Below the pieces are notes generated by a model. It had not been told where the DNA came from and searched no databases. It saw only the letters and a program-made list of their open reading frames with translations. DNA of 64,000 nucleotides, taken from positions 9,761,501 to 9,825,500 of the forward strand of contig NZ_LT629775.1 in assembly GCF_900105395.1 (NCBI RefSeq). The letters run 5' to 3'. This DNA is from Streptomyces sp. TLI_053 (GTDB lineage Bacteria > Actinomycetota > Actinomycetes > Streptomycetales > Streptomycetaceae). The position numbers were made by a program, and so were the translations under genes. Below, piece after piece: positions 18,121 to 27,346 of the stretch (the stretch's first letter is position 1; each line of letters begins with the position of its first letter).

Positions 18121-18474
18121 GCCGTTCGACCCGGCGCAGCCGTCCCTCGGCGGTCAGCCCGCCGCCATCCGCATACCTCACACACCATCGGATACAGCCG
18201 CCACAACACGTCCGTCAGGCAATTCGGAGCAGTTCACCCTGACGGGCCGAAGTCAGCAATCTGACGTATCGCCAGAGGTATCCGGATGGTGCAACCGACA
18301 GGCCCCGACAGATGTGAGAGACGAGGCCCCCTCAGGGGCTGAAGCGGTTGAGCCCGGGTTGCGGGCTCCTTGACGGGTTCGGATGAGACCAGCGGTGCGG
18401 GGACATCGCGGAGAGCGGCGCGCTCGAGAGACCACCGGATGGGGTCCCTCACCGGCGTAATCGGCGCGCTGTGT
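18121..18474. other. intergenic region with a hairpin, between the TPR remnant and cas3
   Basis: No gene is supported here. It contains two GC hairpins: GCCCC-CTCA-GGGGC-like near 18326-18340 and a 7-bp stem (GAGCCCG/CGGGCTC) at 18350-18368, about 110 bp after the cas3 stop. Confidence 0.4.
18350..18368. terminator. 7-bp GC hairpin downstream of cas3
   Basis: GAGCCCG and CGGGCTC are separated by five bases. It lies downstream of cas3 and could end its transcript. Confidence 0.35.
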
Positions 18475-20736
18475 TTACAGGACGAATGCTGAGGGGTCCT
18501 CCTTCTCGGACGGGTCCAGTCCGCGGCTGGGGTGGTAGGCGCCTTGCCAGAGCAGGAGGTCACCGATCACCGGTTCGGCGAGTGCGGTGCCGAGTGCGGC
18601 CTTGGCCTCGTGGCGGGGGATCGAGGCGGTGTGTGGTTGCAGTCGGCGCAGGGGCTCGGGGCCACAGGGGTAGGGCGAGCGCAGGGCGGCGATGTCGGCT
18701 TCGATCGCGTCTCTGTCGGCCTCCTGCCGGATGACGATGACGGGCTGGTTGTACTCGTCGTTGATCATCCGGAATGCCTGGTCGACTGCGGGGAAGTCCA
18801 TGCGTGCGCGCAGTTCGTCGATCTCGCCGCCCATGGTGGTTCGGCTGCTGCCGTGGAGGCTGTAGCGGAGCTGGTAGTAGCGGCTGAGGGCGTCGAGGTC
18901 GTCGGGTTCCGCGAGGCCGGGACCGATGTGTGCCGCGGTGGCCTTGAGAGCCGCTTCGTAGATGTTGTCGCGGGGCTGGCCCGCATCGTGGACCTGGAAC
19001 ACCACGACAGTGCCTTCCCGCAGGCGGCCGTCGCGGTTGCAGCGTCCGGCGGCTTGCTGGAGGGATTCCGCCGGGGCCCAGGCCCGGAAGACGTGAGGGA
19101 AGTCGAGGTCGACGCCGGCCTCGATGAGCTGCGTCGACACGACATGGACAGCCTCGCCTGCGGCGAGTATTCCCTTGATCCGCTCGATCATCGTACGCCG
19201 GTGCTCCGCCGTCATCCGCGTCGACAAATGCAGGACCGGCACGGGCGCCTGCTCTTCCACGAGGCGGTGCAGACGTGCGGCGTCCATGGTCGTGTTCACC
19301 ACCGTCAGCGTCTGGTTGCCACTGCTGTGGGCGATCTCCTCGGCCATCGACTCCCACGTCACGTGCGGGCCGGTGCGCCAGTCGTAGCTGACGCGGCGCA
19401 GTGCGGTGAACAGGTCGGCGGGGTCGTCGATGAGTTCGCGGCGGGGCACGCCGTGGAGCTGGGCGAGGGACCAGAAGTCCGGCTGGGTCGCGGAAACGAG
19501 GACGACGGTGGTGCCGAAGCGCTCGACCAGCCCGCGTAGTGCGCTGAGGATCGGGACGAGAAGATGGTCCGGGAGAGCCTGGACCTCGTCCAGGACCATG
19601 ACCGACTTCGCCAGGCGGTGCAGTTTGCGCATGGCGGCGGGCTTGTAGGAGAAGAGCGATTCGAAGAGTTGGACCGTGGTCGTCACGACGAACGGGGCGT
19701 CCCAGTTTTCGGCTGCGGTGCGCTGTCGGCGGGCGTCCTGGCCATCGAGGTCCACCGAGCTGTGGTGTTCCAGCACCGTTGGGGGAAGGTCCTGGTCGTC
19801 GGGATCGAGGAGGGCCCGGTAGACCTGGGCGTTCTGCTGGGTGATGCTCACATAGGGTACGGCGACCACGACCCGCCGCAGGCCGTTCGCGGCCGCGTGG
19901 TGCAGCGCGAACCCGGCCGAGGAGAAGGTCTTGCCGCCGCCCGTCGGCACATGGAGCACGTACATGCCGGGCCTGTTCGGGGCGGCGTCCACCGCCTGCT
20001 CGTAGATGCGCCGGCGGATGTCGTCGACCGGAGAAGGCGGGCGCGCGGCAAGGGCGTGGCGGCGGCGCTTCTCGAAGAGGTCGGCGAGAGCGGACATGTC
20101 GGGGTCCTCGCGGACTGCGGCCGGCCGATCGGCGAAGTGCGCGCTGGTGTCGAGGAAGTCGGCGTCCACGACACAGCTGAACAGCATCCGCAGGAGCAGG
20201 TCCCGATCAAGTACGGTAGCCGGGGCCGCCGGGCCGATGAGCCACTGCGGCACCGGTACCCGGCCGGCGGGCTTGATCTCCGGGACGACCGCGGCGACGC
20301 AGGCAATCGCTTCCTCGATCAGCGCACGGTCCTTGTGAGTCCGCGCCTTCACCGAGTCGATGAGCGTCTGCAGGTCCTGGTACCTGGGAAGGCCACCGTG
20401 ATGACCCTGCACGACGGCGGCGAACGGCCGCCCGGCGTGCACCGCAGCCAGCCACGCGCCGGCCTCCTTGTGAGGAACGCCGACCTTCCCGCCACGGGCC
20501 TCGGCGGCGTGCAGACCGTGTTGCCAGGAACAGGACCCCTTGCCGACGTCGTGCACCAACGCCAGGTATTCGGCGATCGGGCCGGCTCCGAAGGCAGTGG
20601 CGAACTGCCTTGCTAACATAGCGGATCCGCGTAGGTGCTCCTCCAGAGTATGACGTCGGCCTGATAGGTTCCGGCTGTGAGCCCACAGCGGCGTCACGCC
20701 GCTGCTTGAGTCCTCTATACCGATCAGATTTCCCAT
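18475..20736 (-). CDS. cas3: CRISPR-associated helicase/nuclease Cas3 (type I-C)
   Basis: A 753-aa protein from ATG 20736. The N-terminal HD nuclease shows WAHS (His20), HDVGK (His62-Asp63) and GHHGG (112-113). The superfamily 2 helicase follows with Walker A PTGGGKT (264-270), DEVQ box (383-386), SAT (415-417) and the late motif QAAGRCNRDG. Cas3 is recruited by Cascade to nick and degrade target DNA. A start further upstream would run into the array-1 leader. Unusually for type I-C, cas3 points away from the other cas genes, separated by array 1, so it has its own promoter in the 170-bp gap shared with that array. Confidence 0.93.
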   Translation of the reverse strand: MGNLIGIEDSSSGVTPLWAHSRNLSGRRHTLEEHLRGSAMLARQFATAFGAGPIAEYLALVHDVGKGSCSWQHGLHAAEARGGKVGVPHKEAGAWLAAVHAGRPFAAVVQGHHGGLPRYQDLQTLIDSVKARTHKDRALIEEAIACVAAVVPEIKPAGRVPVPQWLIGPAAPATVLDRDLLLRMLFSCVVDADFLDTSAHFADRPAAVREDPDMSALADLFEKRRRHALAARPPSPVDDIRRRIYEQAVDAAPNRPGMYVLHVPTGGGKTFSSAGFALHHAAANGLRRVVVAVPYVSITQQNAQVYRALLDPDDQDLPPTVLEHHSSVDLDGQDARRQRTAAENWDAPFVVTTTVQLFESLFSYKPAAMRKLHRLAKSVMVLDEVQALPDHLLVPILSALRGLVERFGTTVVLVSATQPDFWSLAQLHGVPRRELIDDPADLFTALRRVSYDWRTGPHVTWESMAEEIAHSSGNQTLTVVNTTMDAARLHRLVEEQAPVPVLHLSTRMTAEHRRTMIERIKGILAAGEAVHVVSTQLIEAGVDLDFPHVFRAWAPAESLQQAAGRCNRDGRLREGTVVVFQVHDAGQPRDNIYEAALKATAAHIGPGLAEPDDLDALSRYYQLRYSLHGSSRTTMGGEIDELRARMDFPAVDQAFRMINDEYNQPVIVIRQEADRDAIEADIAALRSPYPCGPEPLRRLQPHTASIPRHEAKAALGTALAEPVIGDLLLWQGAYHPSRGLDPSEKEDPSAFVL

Positions 20737-20779
20737 GACCTGGACCATACGGCTGTCGGCCGACAGCAAACGGACATAG

Positions 20780-20905
20780 TTCGGAACCCGAAGTGCACAG
20801 ACGATACACGCTTCACGCCGAAGCAAGATGTCCGAATTAAGTACATCCGAGTCCCTGGAGTACCCCATTGGCTAGCGTCGGATTGCCAGTTGTCGCTGGT
20901 GAGCC
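20780..20905 (+). promoter_or_regulatory. leader of CRISPR array 1
   Basis: This AT-richer stretch contains TTCGGAACCCGAAGTGCACA (20780-20799) and GCCGAAGCAAGATGTCCGAA (20818-20837). Both blocks recur before array 2 (27218 and 27257) at almost the same distance from the first repeat (126 and 129 bp), which marks them as leader elements for transcription or spacer insertion. Confidence 0.7.
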
Positions 20906-21354
20906 GTGGCGGTCGCCCTCCCGGGCGGCCGAGGATCGCAACACGCGCTCCAGCAGCGCGAAGTACGACGGCAGCAGGTGGCGGTCGCCCTCCCGGGCGG
21001 CCGAGGATCGCAACGACGACACCGTGCGCCACATCGACGGTGCGGTGATCGTGGCGGTCGCCCTCCCGGCCGAGGATCGCAACAGGTAGTCGATCGCCCC
21101 TTCGGGGTCCGTACGTGGTGGCGGTCGCCCTCCCGGGCGGCCGAGGATCGCAACCATGTCGCTCGACAACGCGACCACGATCATCCCCGGCGTGCCGATC
21201 GCCCTCCCGGGCGGCCGAGGAACGCAACAACCTCCCGGACGGGGTGCTCGGCGAGGGCTTCGGTGGTGGCGGTCGCCTTCGCGGGCGCCGAGGGTCGCGA
21301 CGCCGAACGGGTGCGCAGCATGGTGGTTGCCCTCCTGGGCGGCTGGCTATCGCG
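20906..21354 (+). CRISPR. CRISPR array 1 (about 5 clear and 2 decayed repeats)
   Basis: Repeats of 37 bp start at 20906, 20978, 21051, 21118 and 21192, with degenerate copies at 21266 and about 21321. They begin GTGGCGGTCGCCC and end GGCCGAGGATCGCAAC, with TCCC as the hairpin loop where array 2 has TTCG. The third copy has lost 4 bases, and the last three are progressively mutated, which marks the right side as the old end. Spacers are about 34-37 bp. The leader is to the left. Confidence 0.92.
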
Positions 21355-21729
21355 ACATCGCGATCCTCGGTGGCGGCTGCTCCCCGGTCAGGCCCGGGAC
21401 CGGATTCGTGTTCTGCCATGGCCGTGGGGGGATTTCTTCCATGAAGCTGCAGAGATCAGCTGCAGACCTGGGCTGATCATCTTGAGTGGTGAATTGATCA
21501 AGGCTGGTCGATTCCTTGCTTCATGGCGAAGCTGTCAACGTCGCGCGCGATGCTCTTGCTGACTGTCGATCACGCTTGCTCAACTTCGGTCACCGAGGCC
21601 GATGCCGGTAGGCGGCGCGGTGCCTTCGATTGTCAGTGGTGCGGCCTATGGTCGCGATCGATGATCGTGCATGACGGTGCGTCATGTCTGGTGCCTGAAG
21701 GGATGGCGGGGATGGCTGGAAGAGGGGCC
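21355..21729. other. gap between array 1 and cas5
   Basis: No gene is seen. It is less GC-rich than its surroundings (for example TTGAGTGGTGAATTGATCAA at 21482-21501) and is the likely promoter and 5' untranslated region of the cas operon. Confidence 0.4.
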
Positions 21730-22464
21730 ATGGAGCAGGAGGGGCTCAGTCTTGCGCGGCGTCGCGGGAACGGGGGCTGGGTGTTTCCGGATCTGGTGAT
21801 GGAGGTGTGGGGGCCGCTCGCGTGTTTCACCAGGCCGGAGTTGAAGTCGGAGCGTGTCAGTTACCCGGTGATGACGCCTTCGGCCGCGGCGGGTGTCCTG
21901 GAGGCGATCTACTGGAAGCCCGAGTTCCGCTATGTGGTCCGGGCGATCGAGGTGTTGAAGCCGATCAGGTGGCTGCAGGTACGACGCAACGAGGTGAAGT
22001 CGGTCGTCACAGCGAAGAAGGTTCAGGAGCTCCAAACAGTTCCGGGCGCGCGCTACGACGTCGAGGAGGACCGGGACCAGCGGAACACGATGGCTCTGAC
22101 GGATGTGGCGTACCGGATCCGCGCGCAGATCGTGGTTGCCGGGCATGCGGGTGCGCCGGAGCAGAAGTTCCGGGAGCAGTTGCGGCGCAGGGTGGACCGC
22201 GGTGCTTGTTTCTCGCAGCCGTTCCTGGGGTGCCGGGAGTTCAGCGCGTCTTTCGGACCGGCGACGCAGGCGCCGGTGCTGGCCGAGCGGAGCGAGGAAC
22301 TGGGGGTGATGCTGCACTCGATCGCCTACACGCCGAACGGCGAGCGCTACCGGTGGTTCAGGGCGAGGTTGGAGCAGGGGGTGATGGAGGTGCCGGCCAC
22401 GCCGCTGTCCGCAGGTGCGGTTGCGATGCCGTCGGCGCCCTGGCGCGTCGAGGGTGAGGAGTGA
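21730..22464 (+). CDS. cas5c: Cas5 of type I-C (Cas5d-type pre-crRNA endonuclease)
   Basis: A 244-aa RAMP protein: DLVMEVWGPLACFTRPELKS opens the domain, then TPSAAAGVLEAIYWKP and a C-terminal RWFRARLEQGVMEVP. In type I-C systems, which lack Cas6, this protein cuts the repeat hairpin to make crRNA and then caps the 5' handle in Cascade. The ATG at 21730 follows GGAAGAGGGG; ATGs at 21703 and 21712 are possible. It starts the operon cas5-cas8c-cas7-cas4-cas1-cas2. Confidence 0.88.
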   Translation: MEQEGLSLARRRGNGGWVFPDLVMEVWGPLACFTRPELKSERVSYPVMTPSAAAGVLEAIYWKPEFRYVVRAIEVLKPIRWLQVRRNEVKSVVTAKKVQELQTVPGARYDVEEDRDQRNTMALTDVAYRIRAQIVVAGHAGAPEQKFREQLRRRVDRGACFSQPFLGCREFSASFGPATQAPVLAERSEELGVMLHSIAYTPNGERYRWFRARLEQGVMEVPATPLSAGAVAMPSAPWRVEGEE

Positions 22465-22468
22465 TCCG

Positions 22469-24247
22469 GTGCTGCTGCAGAGGCTGACCGAACAGGCCGA
22501 GCGGATGGCGGACCTGCCGCCCGAGTTCTACCGGCGCCGGCAGATCGACTGGGCACTGGTGATCACCTCGGACGGTGCTGCCCCGTCCTTGTCCGATCGG
22601 CGGCCCCCGGCCAAGTCGCGCGGCCAGGCGGTCGTCGAGCCGGTGCCCTACGTGCAGCGCTCCGGCACGAGGGTTCCGCCGTTCCTGTTGGTGGACACCG
22701 CCGAGTTCGTCCTCGCCCGGCCACGCGTCGCCGCCGAGGCGGACGGCCCAAGCGAGAAGGACCTGTCGGAGGCCTGCCGCCGCCACGAGGAGTACCTGGG
22801 CCTGCTGCGCCGCTGGGCCGACGAGGTGCCCGAAGATCCCGCAGTCCGAAGACTGCTGGACGTCCTCACCCTCGGGATCGGCAGGATCGATGTCCCGCAG
22901 GAGTTGGAAGCCCGGCACACGGTCGGCGTCCTCATGGACGGCCAGTGGCTGCACACGAGGGCCTCCGCACGCCGGCTGTGGGCACGCATCGTGCGTGAAC
23001 GCAAGGGCTCCGGCCGCGCCGAGCCGGACCTGTGCCTGGTCTGCGGTCAGCCCGGAGACCTGCTGTCGACGATCCCCGAGCCGGTGAAGAAGGGCGCGGT
23101 CCCCACGACCGGCGGCAGCAACGAGTCCCAGCTCGTCAGCATCAACTCGCCGGCCCAGGGCCGCGGTGGCGCCATCAGACTCGTCAACACCCCCGTGTGT
23201 GACCGCTGCGGAAGTCGTGCCATGGCCACCCTCAACCGTCTGCTGGCCGCCGACAGCCACCGCCGCTTGCTGCCCGACTCGGTCCTGCTGTGGTGGACGC
23301 GCGAGCCCCTGGAACAGCCGCTCATCGAGCTCATCGACGACGCCCACCCCGACCCGGCCGCCGTCGCCCACCTCATCGACGCCCTCCACCACCACCCCGA
23401 CCCGGCCGAAGCCACCCGTATCGACGCCAACGACTTCTACGCTCTCACCCTGGGGCTGAACAACGCCCGCACGGTCGTCCGGGAATGGCTAGACGTCCCC
23501 CTGGACGCCGTCAAGGCCAACCTCGGAGCCTGGTTCGAAGACCACGGCGTCTTCGACGGATGGCGCGGTACCACCCGCTACCTGCCCCTGTGGCACCTCG
23601 CACTCGCCGCGGGCCGCCACAACGGCACCCAGTACGTCAAAGGCACCGCACCCCACGGCATCGAACGCGAACTCCTCCACGCCGCCCTGCGCCGCACCCC
23701 ACCCCCCGCACGTCTCCTCCCGCACCTCCTTCAGCGCATCCGCGCCGACCACCACCTCGACGCCCCGCGCACCGCCCTGCTGCGCCTGGCCCTTGCCCGC
23801 TCCCACGACCGAACGGACCGCCCGATGCCGCAACTCGACCCCGCCAGCACCGACCCCGCCTACCTGTGCGGGCGAGCATTCGCCGTCCTCGAAGCCATCC
23901 AAATGGCAGCCCTGCCCGACGTGAAGGCCACGATCGGCGACAAGTACTTCGGCACCGCGATGACGGCCCCTGCCGCCGTCCTGGCGAACCTACGCCGCGG
24001 AGCCAACGCTCACCTCAAGCGCCTGCGCCGCGACAAGAAGGCAGCCCACATCGCCCTGGACGCACGGCTGTCGCAGGTCTTCGCCGCCTTCACCGACGAC
24101 CTGCCCACCCACCTGACGCCACGCGAGCAGGCCCGCTTCGTCATCGGCTACGAGCAGCAGCGGGCCGCCGACAACCAGGCCCGCGCCGCGGCCAAGGCAG
24201 CGAAGGCCACCCAGAACAGCGAAAAGATCCTCACCCTCACACCCTGA
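22469..24247 (+). CDS. cas8c: Cas8c/Csd1, large subunit of type I-C Cascade
   Basis: About 592 aa. It opens MADLPPEFYRRRQIDWALVI after a short lead and contains the four-cysteine zinc site typical of Csd1 (CLVCGQPGD about residue 185 and CDRCGSRA about residue 245). The C-terminal half is helical (GRAFAVLEAIQMAAL, NLRRGANAHLKRLRRDKK). The subunit reads the PAM and loads the target DNA. The start is GTG 22469, whose AGGAG (22457-22461) lies inside the end of cas5; GTG 22454 is the alternative. Confidence 0.88.
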   Translation: MLLQRLTEQAERMADLPPEFYRRRQIDWALVITSDGAAPSLSDRRPPAKSRGQAVVEPVPYVQRSGTRVPPFLLVDTAEFVLARPRVAAEADGPSEKDLSEACRRHEEYLGLLRRWADEVPEDPAVRRLLDVLTLGIGRIDVPQELEARHTVGVLMDGQWLHTRASARRLWARIVRERKGSGRAEPDLCLVCGQPGDLLSTIPEPVKKGAVPTTGGSNESQLVSINSPAQGRGGAIRLVNTPVCDRCGSRAMATLNRLLAADSHRRLLPDSVLLWWTREPLEQPLIELIDDAHPDPAAVAHLIDALHHHPDPAEATRIDANDFYALTLGLNNARTVVREWLDVPLDAVKANLGAWFEDHGVFDGWRGTTRYLPLWHLALAAGRHNGTQYVKGTAPHGIERELLHAALRRTPPPARLLPHLLQRIRADHHLDAPRTALLRLALARSHDRTDRPMPQLDPASTDPAYLCGRAFAVLEAIQMAALPDVKATIGDKYFGTAMTAPAAVLANLRRGANAHLKRLRRDKKAAHIALDARLSQVFAAFTDDLPTHLTPREQARFVIGYEQQRAADNQARAAAKAAKATQNSEKILTLTP

Positions 24248-24297
24248 CGATCCATTCGAACCCCACAGATCGACCGACGCCACCAGGAGAGACCCCG

Positions 24298-25191
24298 ATG
24301 ACGGACGACCACCTTGACCCCGACCGCAAGCACGACTTCGTGTTCCTGATCGAGGCCACCGACAGCAACCCGAACGGCGACCCCGACGCCGGAGGAAGCC
24401 CCCGCACCGACCCCGTCTCCGGCCAGGGCCTCATCACCGACGTCGCCATCAAACGCAAGATCCGCAACACCGTCGCCATGCTCAACCAGCACGACCCCAA
24501 ACCCGGATACGACATCTACGTCGAAGCCGGCGTCGCCCTCAACAGCCAACACGAACGCGCCTACACCGCCCTCGGCGCCAAAACCCAGCAAGCCGACGCC
24601 CGCACCTGGATGTGCCAGACCTTCTACGACGTCCGCATGTTCGGCGCCGTCATGAGTACCGGCAAGAAGCCCGCCGGCCGCGTCCAAGGGCCCCTGCAGC
24701 TCACCTTCTCCCGCTCCATCGACCCGATCACCCCCCTGGAGATCGGCATCACCCGCGTCACCCCCACCAAACAGGAAGACATCGACGCCTTCAACAACCC
24801 CACCGACGACAAGAAGGGCAAGGAGACCGAGATGGGCACCAAGCACATCGTCCCCTACGCCCTCTACCGCGGAAACGGCCACTTCAGCGCCCCGCTCGCC
24901 GCCCGCACCGGCGTCACCAGCAACGACCTCGACATGTTCTGGCGCGCCTTCCAGATCATGTTCGAACACGACCGCGCGGCGGCCCGCGGCAGCCTCGCCC
25001 TGCGCGGCCTCTACGTCTTCACCCACAGCGACGCCTTCGGCCGCCTGCCGTCCCACACCCTCTTCGACCGCATCCGCATCAAGCAGCTCCACGACGCCAC
25101 CGCCCGCAACATCACCGACTACGGTCCCATCGATATCGACGACACCGGCCTCACAGACGCCGGCGTCACCCTCACCCGCCTCATCGGATGA
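24298..25191 (+). CDS. cas7c: Cas7/Csd2, backbone of type I-C Cascade
   Basis: A 297-aa protein with the Csd2 opening KHDFVFLIEATDSNPNGDPD, then ITDVAIKRKIRNTV and MCQTFYDVRMFGAVMSTGKK. Several copies coat the crRNA guide. ATG 24298 has CAGGAGAG about 10 bases upstream. It overlaps cas4 by ATGA. Confidence 0.92.
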   Translation: MTDDHLDPDRKHDFVFLIEATDSNPNGDPDAGGSPRTDPVSGQGLITDVAIKRKIRNTVAMLNQHDPKPGYDIYVEAGVALNSQHERAYTALGAKTQQADARTWMCQTFYDVRMFGAVMSTGKKPAGRVQGPLQLTFSRSIDPITPLEIGITRVTPTKQEDIDAFNNPTDDKKGKETEMGTKHIVPYALYRGNGHFSAPLAARTGVTSNDLDMFWRAFQIMFEHDRAAARGSLALRGLYVFTHSDAFGRLPSHTLFDRIRIKQLHDATARNITDYGPIDIDDTGLTDAGVTLTRLIG

Positions 25192-25853
25192 ACCACCCCC
25201 AACCGCAGTCAGGAGACGGCGACCAACCCCAAGTCGCCCTCTCCTGGCTCGAGCACTACACCTACTGTCCCCGCCAATGCGCACTCATCGTCCTCGAAGA
25301 CGCCTTCACCGACGACGCCGCCACCACCCGCGGAACCCTCCTCCACCAACGCGTCGACACCCCGGGCAACCGAGGCCGCGCCACAACCCGCACCCTCCAC
25401 GCCCTACCCGTGTGGCACGACGGCTACGGCCTCACCGGAACCTGCGACACCGTCGAACTCCACGACAACGGCACCATCCTGCCCATCGAACACAAATCAG
25501 GCCGCTACCACCCAGACGGCCCCGCCGACATCCAAGCAGCAGCCCAAGCCATCTGCCTCCAGCAGATGTTCCAACAACCCGTACCCCACGCCGCCATCTA
25601 CTCCGCCACCGACCGCCGACGCCACACCATCACCATCACCCCCGAACTCCACCAACGCGTCATCACCACCACCCACGCCATCCGTACCCTGCTCACCACC
25701 GGCCAACTACCGCCACCCGCAACCGACAACCGCTGCCGACGCTGCTCCATGGCCACCAACTGCATCCCCACCATCCTTACCAACACCCGCCGCTACCAGC
25801 AGGCCCTCACCACCCTCTACACCACCCCCGACGAAGAACCCACACACCCATGA
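25188..25853 (+). CDS. cas4: Cas4 adaptation nuclease
   Basis: A 221-aa RecB-like protein. The iron-sulfur cysteines are split as expected: one in YCPRQCAL near the N-terminus and three in CRRCSMATNC near the end. The nuclease core shows GTLLHQRVD, GTCDTVEL and the PIEHKSG motif. Cas4 trims prespacers and helps select the PAM. It overlaps cas7 and cas1 (ATGA junctions). Confidence 0.92.
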   Translation: MNHPQPQSGDGDQPQVALSWLEHYTYCPRQCALIVLEDAFTDDAATTRGTLLHQRVDTPGNRGRATTRTLHALPVWHDGYGLTGTCDTVELHDNGTILPIEHKSGRYHPDGPADIQAAAQAICLQQMFQQPVPHAAIYSATDRRRHTITITPELHQRVITTTHAIRTLLTTGQLPPPATDNRCRRCSMATNCIPTILTNTRRYQQALTTLYTTPDEEPTHP

Positions 25854-26916
25854 CCACCGAACTCCTCAACACCCTCTACGTCCAAACCCAAGGCACCGAC
25901 CTACGCCTCGACCAGGACTCCCTACGCATCCACCTCCCCGACACACCAGGGCGTGGCACCGAGTACCCCGGGGTACTCGGGGCCGAAAGACCCTCCCCCT
26001 CCGCCGTCTCGACGCCATCGTCGTCTACGGCCACATCAACCTCTCCACCAAACTCCTCACCCGCTGCGCACAGGACGGACGGCCGGTCACCTGGATGACC
26101 CGAGGCGGTCGGTTCCAAGCGCGCCTCGAAGGACCGGTTCGAGGCAACGTCCTCCTGCGCCATCAACAGCACTGCACCCACGCAGATCCGCAGCGACGGC
26201 TCGAGATCGCGCGTAACACCGTTGCGGGAAAGATCCGCAACAGCCGCTGGATCCTTCTCCGCGCCGCACGCGACGCCCAGCCGGCCGCACAGGCCCGAAT
26301 CCGTGAAGCGGGCGCCAGACTCGCCGAGGGACTGGCCGAAACCAAGAACGCCAGCTCGCTGGACACCCTGATGGGCATCGAAGGCAACGCCGCCCGGACC
26401 TACTTCGGCGCACTCCACGACATGCATCGTCCCGCGGACGGCATCCCCGAGTTCACACACCGCAGCCGGCGCCCTCCCACCGACCCGGTCAACGCCCTCC
26501 TGTCCTTCACCTACGGACTGCTGCGCAACCTCGTCCACGGCGCGATCGAGCAGATCGGACTCGACCCCTACATCGGCTTCCTTCACGGCCTGCGGCCCGC
26601 GAAACCGGCCTTGGCGCTCGATCTGATGGAGGAGTTCCGGCCCGTCCTGGCAGACCGCTTCGCGCTAACCCTTCTCAACCGCCGAGAGCTCAGGGCCCAC
26701 CACTTCGAAAGCCTCGCTGGCGGAGCCGTCAACCTCACCGAGGACGGGCGCAAAGCCGTGCTCTCCGCCTGGCAAGACTGGAAGACCCAGACCTGGGAAC
26801 ACCCGATCGCAGGACGAGCGGTCCCCACGGCGCTCCTTCCCGTTGTCCAGTGCCGCATCCTCGCCCGCCATATCCGCGGCGACCTTCCCGGATACCTGCC
26901 CTGGACAGCTGCCTGA
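25850..26916 (+). pseudogene. cas1: Cas1 integrase, interrupted by a ~32-bp palindromic insertion
   Basis: The frame opens at ATG 25850 with a good Cas1 N-terminus (MTTELLNTLYVQTQGTDLRL, then IHLPDTPG). It then shifts: the continuation LRRLDAIVVYGHINLSTKLL and everything to the stop at 26914-26916 lies in a frame offset by two. Removing 32 bases (about 25952-25983) joins PG to RKTLPLRRLD and gives 344 aa, the usual length of a type I-C Cas1. The extra bases are mostly a near-perfect 30-bp inverted repeat. The later catalytic regions (SSLDTLMGIEGNAARTYFGA, HHFESLAGGAVNLTEDGRK) are intact. As written, no full Cas1 can be made, so spacer acquisition should be lost. Confidence 0.88.
25955..25984. 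repeat. 30-bp inverted repeat inside cas1
   Basis: Two 15-bp arms meet with no loop at 25969/25970. The inner 22 bp are perfect (CCGAGTACCCC and its complement) and there is one mismatch further out. It does not belong to the Cas1 reading frame. Confidence 0.85.
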
Positions 26917-27206
26917 TGGACCTCCTGCTCACCTACGACGTGGACACGACCACACCAGAAGGCCGTCGCCGACTTCGGAAGGTCGCCAAACTCTGCGAAG
27001 GACACGGCCTACGAGTCCAGAAATCGGTCTTCGAGATCGTCGCCACCGATGTCGATCTCCTGCACCTCGTGAACGACATCTGCAAGACCATCGACCCGGA
27101 CACCGACAGCATCAGGATCTACCGGCTCCCGCACAACGGCTTCAACGACGTTCAGACGCTGGGGGTAGCCCAGGTGCAGCCACACCGCGAAGACCTGGTC
27201 CTGTGA
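26916..27206 (+). CDS. cas2: Cas2, partner of Cas1
   Basis: A 96-aa ferredoxin-fold protein: MDLLLTYDVDTTTPEGRRRL with the conserved Asp after the first strand, RVQKSVFEI, and DSIRIYRL near the end. It is normal length. The start shares one base with the cas1 stop (TGATG). It is intact, although cas1 is not. Confidence 0.92.
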   Translation: MDLLLTYDVDTTTPEGRRRLRKVAKLCEGHGLRVQKSVFEIVATDVDLLHLVNDICKTIDPDTDSIRIYRLPHNGFNDVQTLGVAQVQPHREDLVL

Positions 27207-27217
27207 CAACTCCCTAC

Positions 27218-27346
27218 TTCGGAACTCGAAGTACACACACGCCACGCGGATCGCACCGAAGCACGATGCCCGAATTGCGCTGGTCTGTCGGCGGAAGGCA
27301 GTCGAACACTTGGTGCGCGACCCGGGACCGGACCTGGTCAGGTGCC
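27218..27346 (+). promoter_or_regulatory. leader of CRISPR array 2
   Basis: It contains TTCGGAACTCGAAGTACACA at 27218-27237 and ACCGAAGCACGATGCCCGAA near 27255-27274, matching the array-1 leader. CTTCG-GAACT-CGAAG can fold as a short dyad. Confidence 0.7.
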
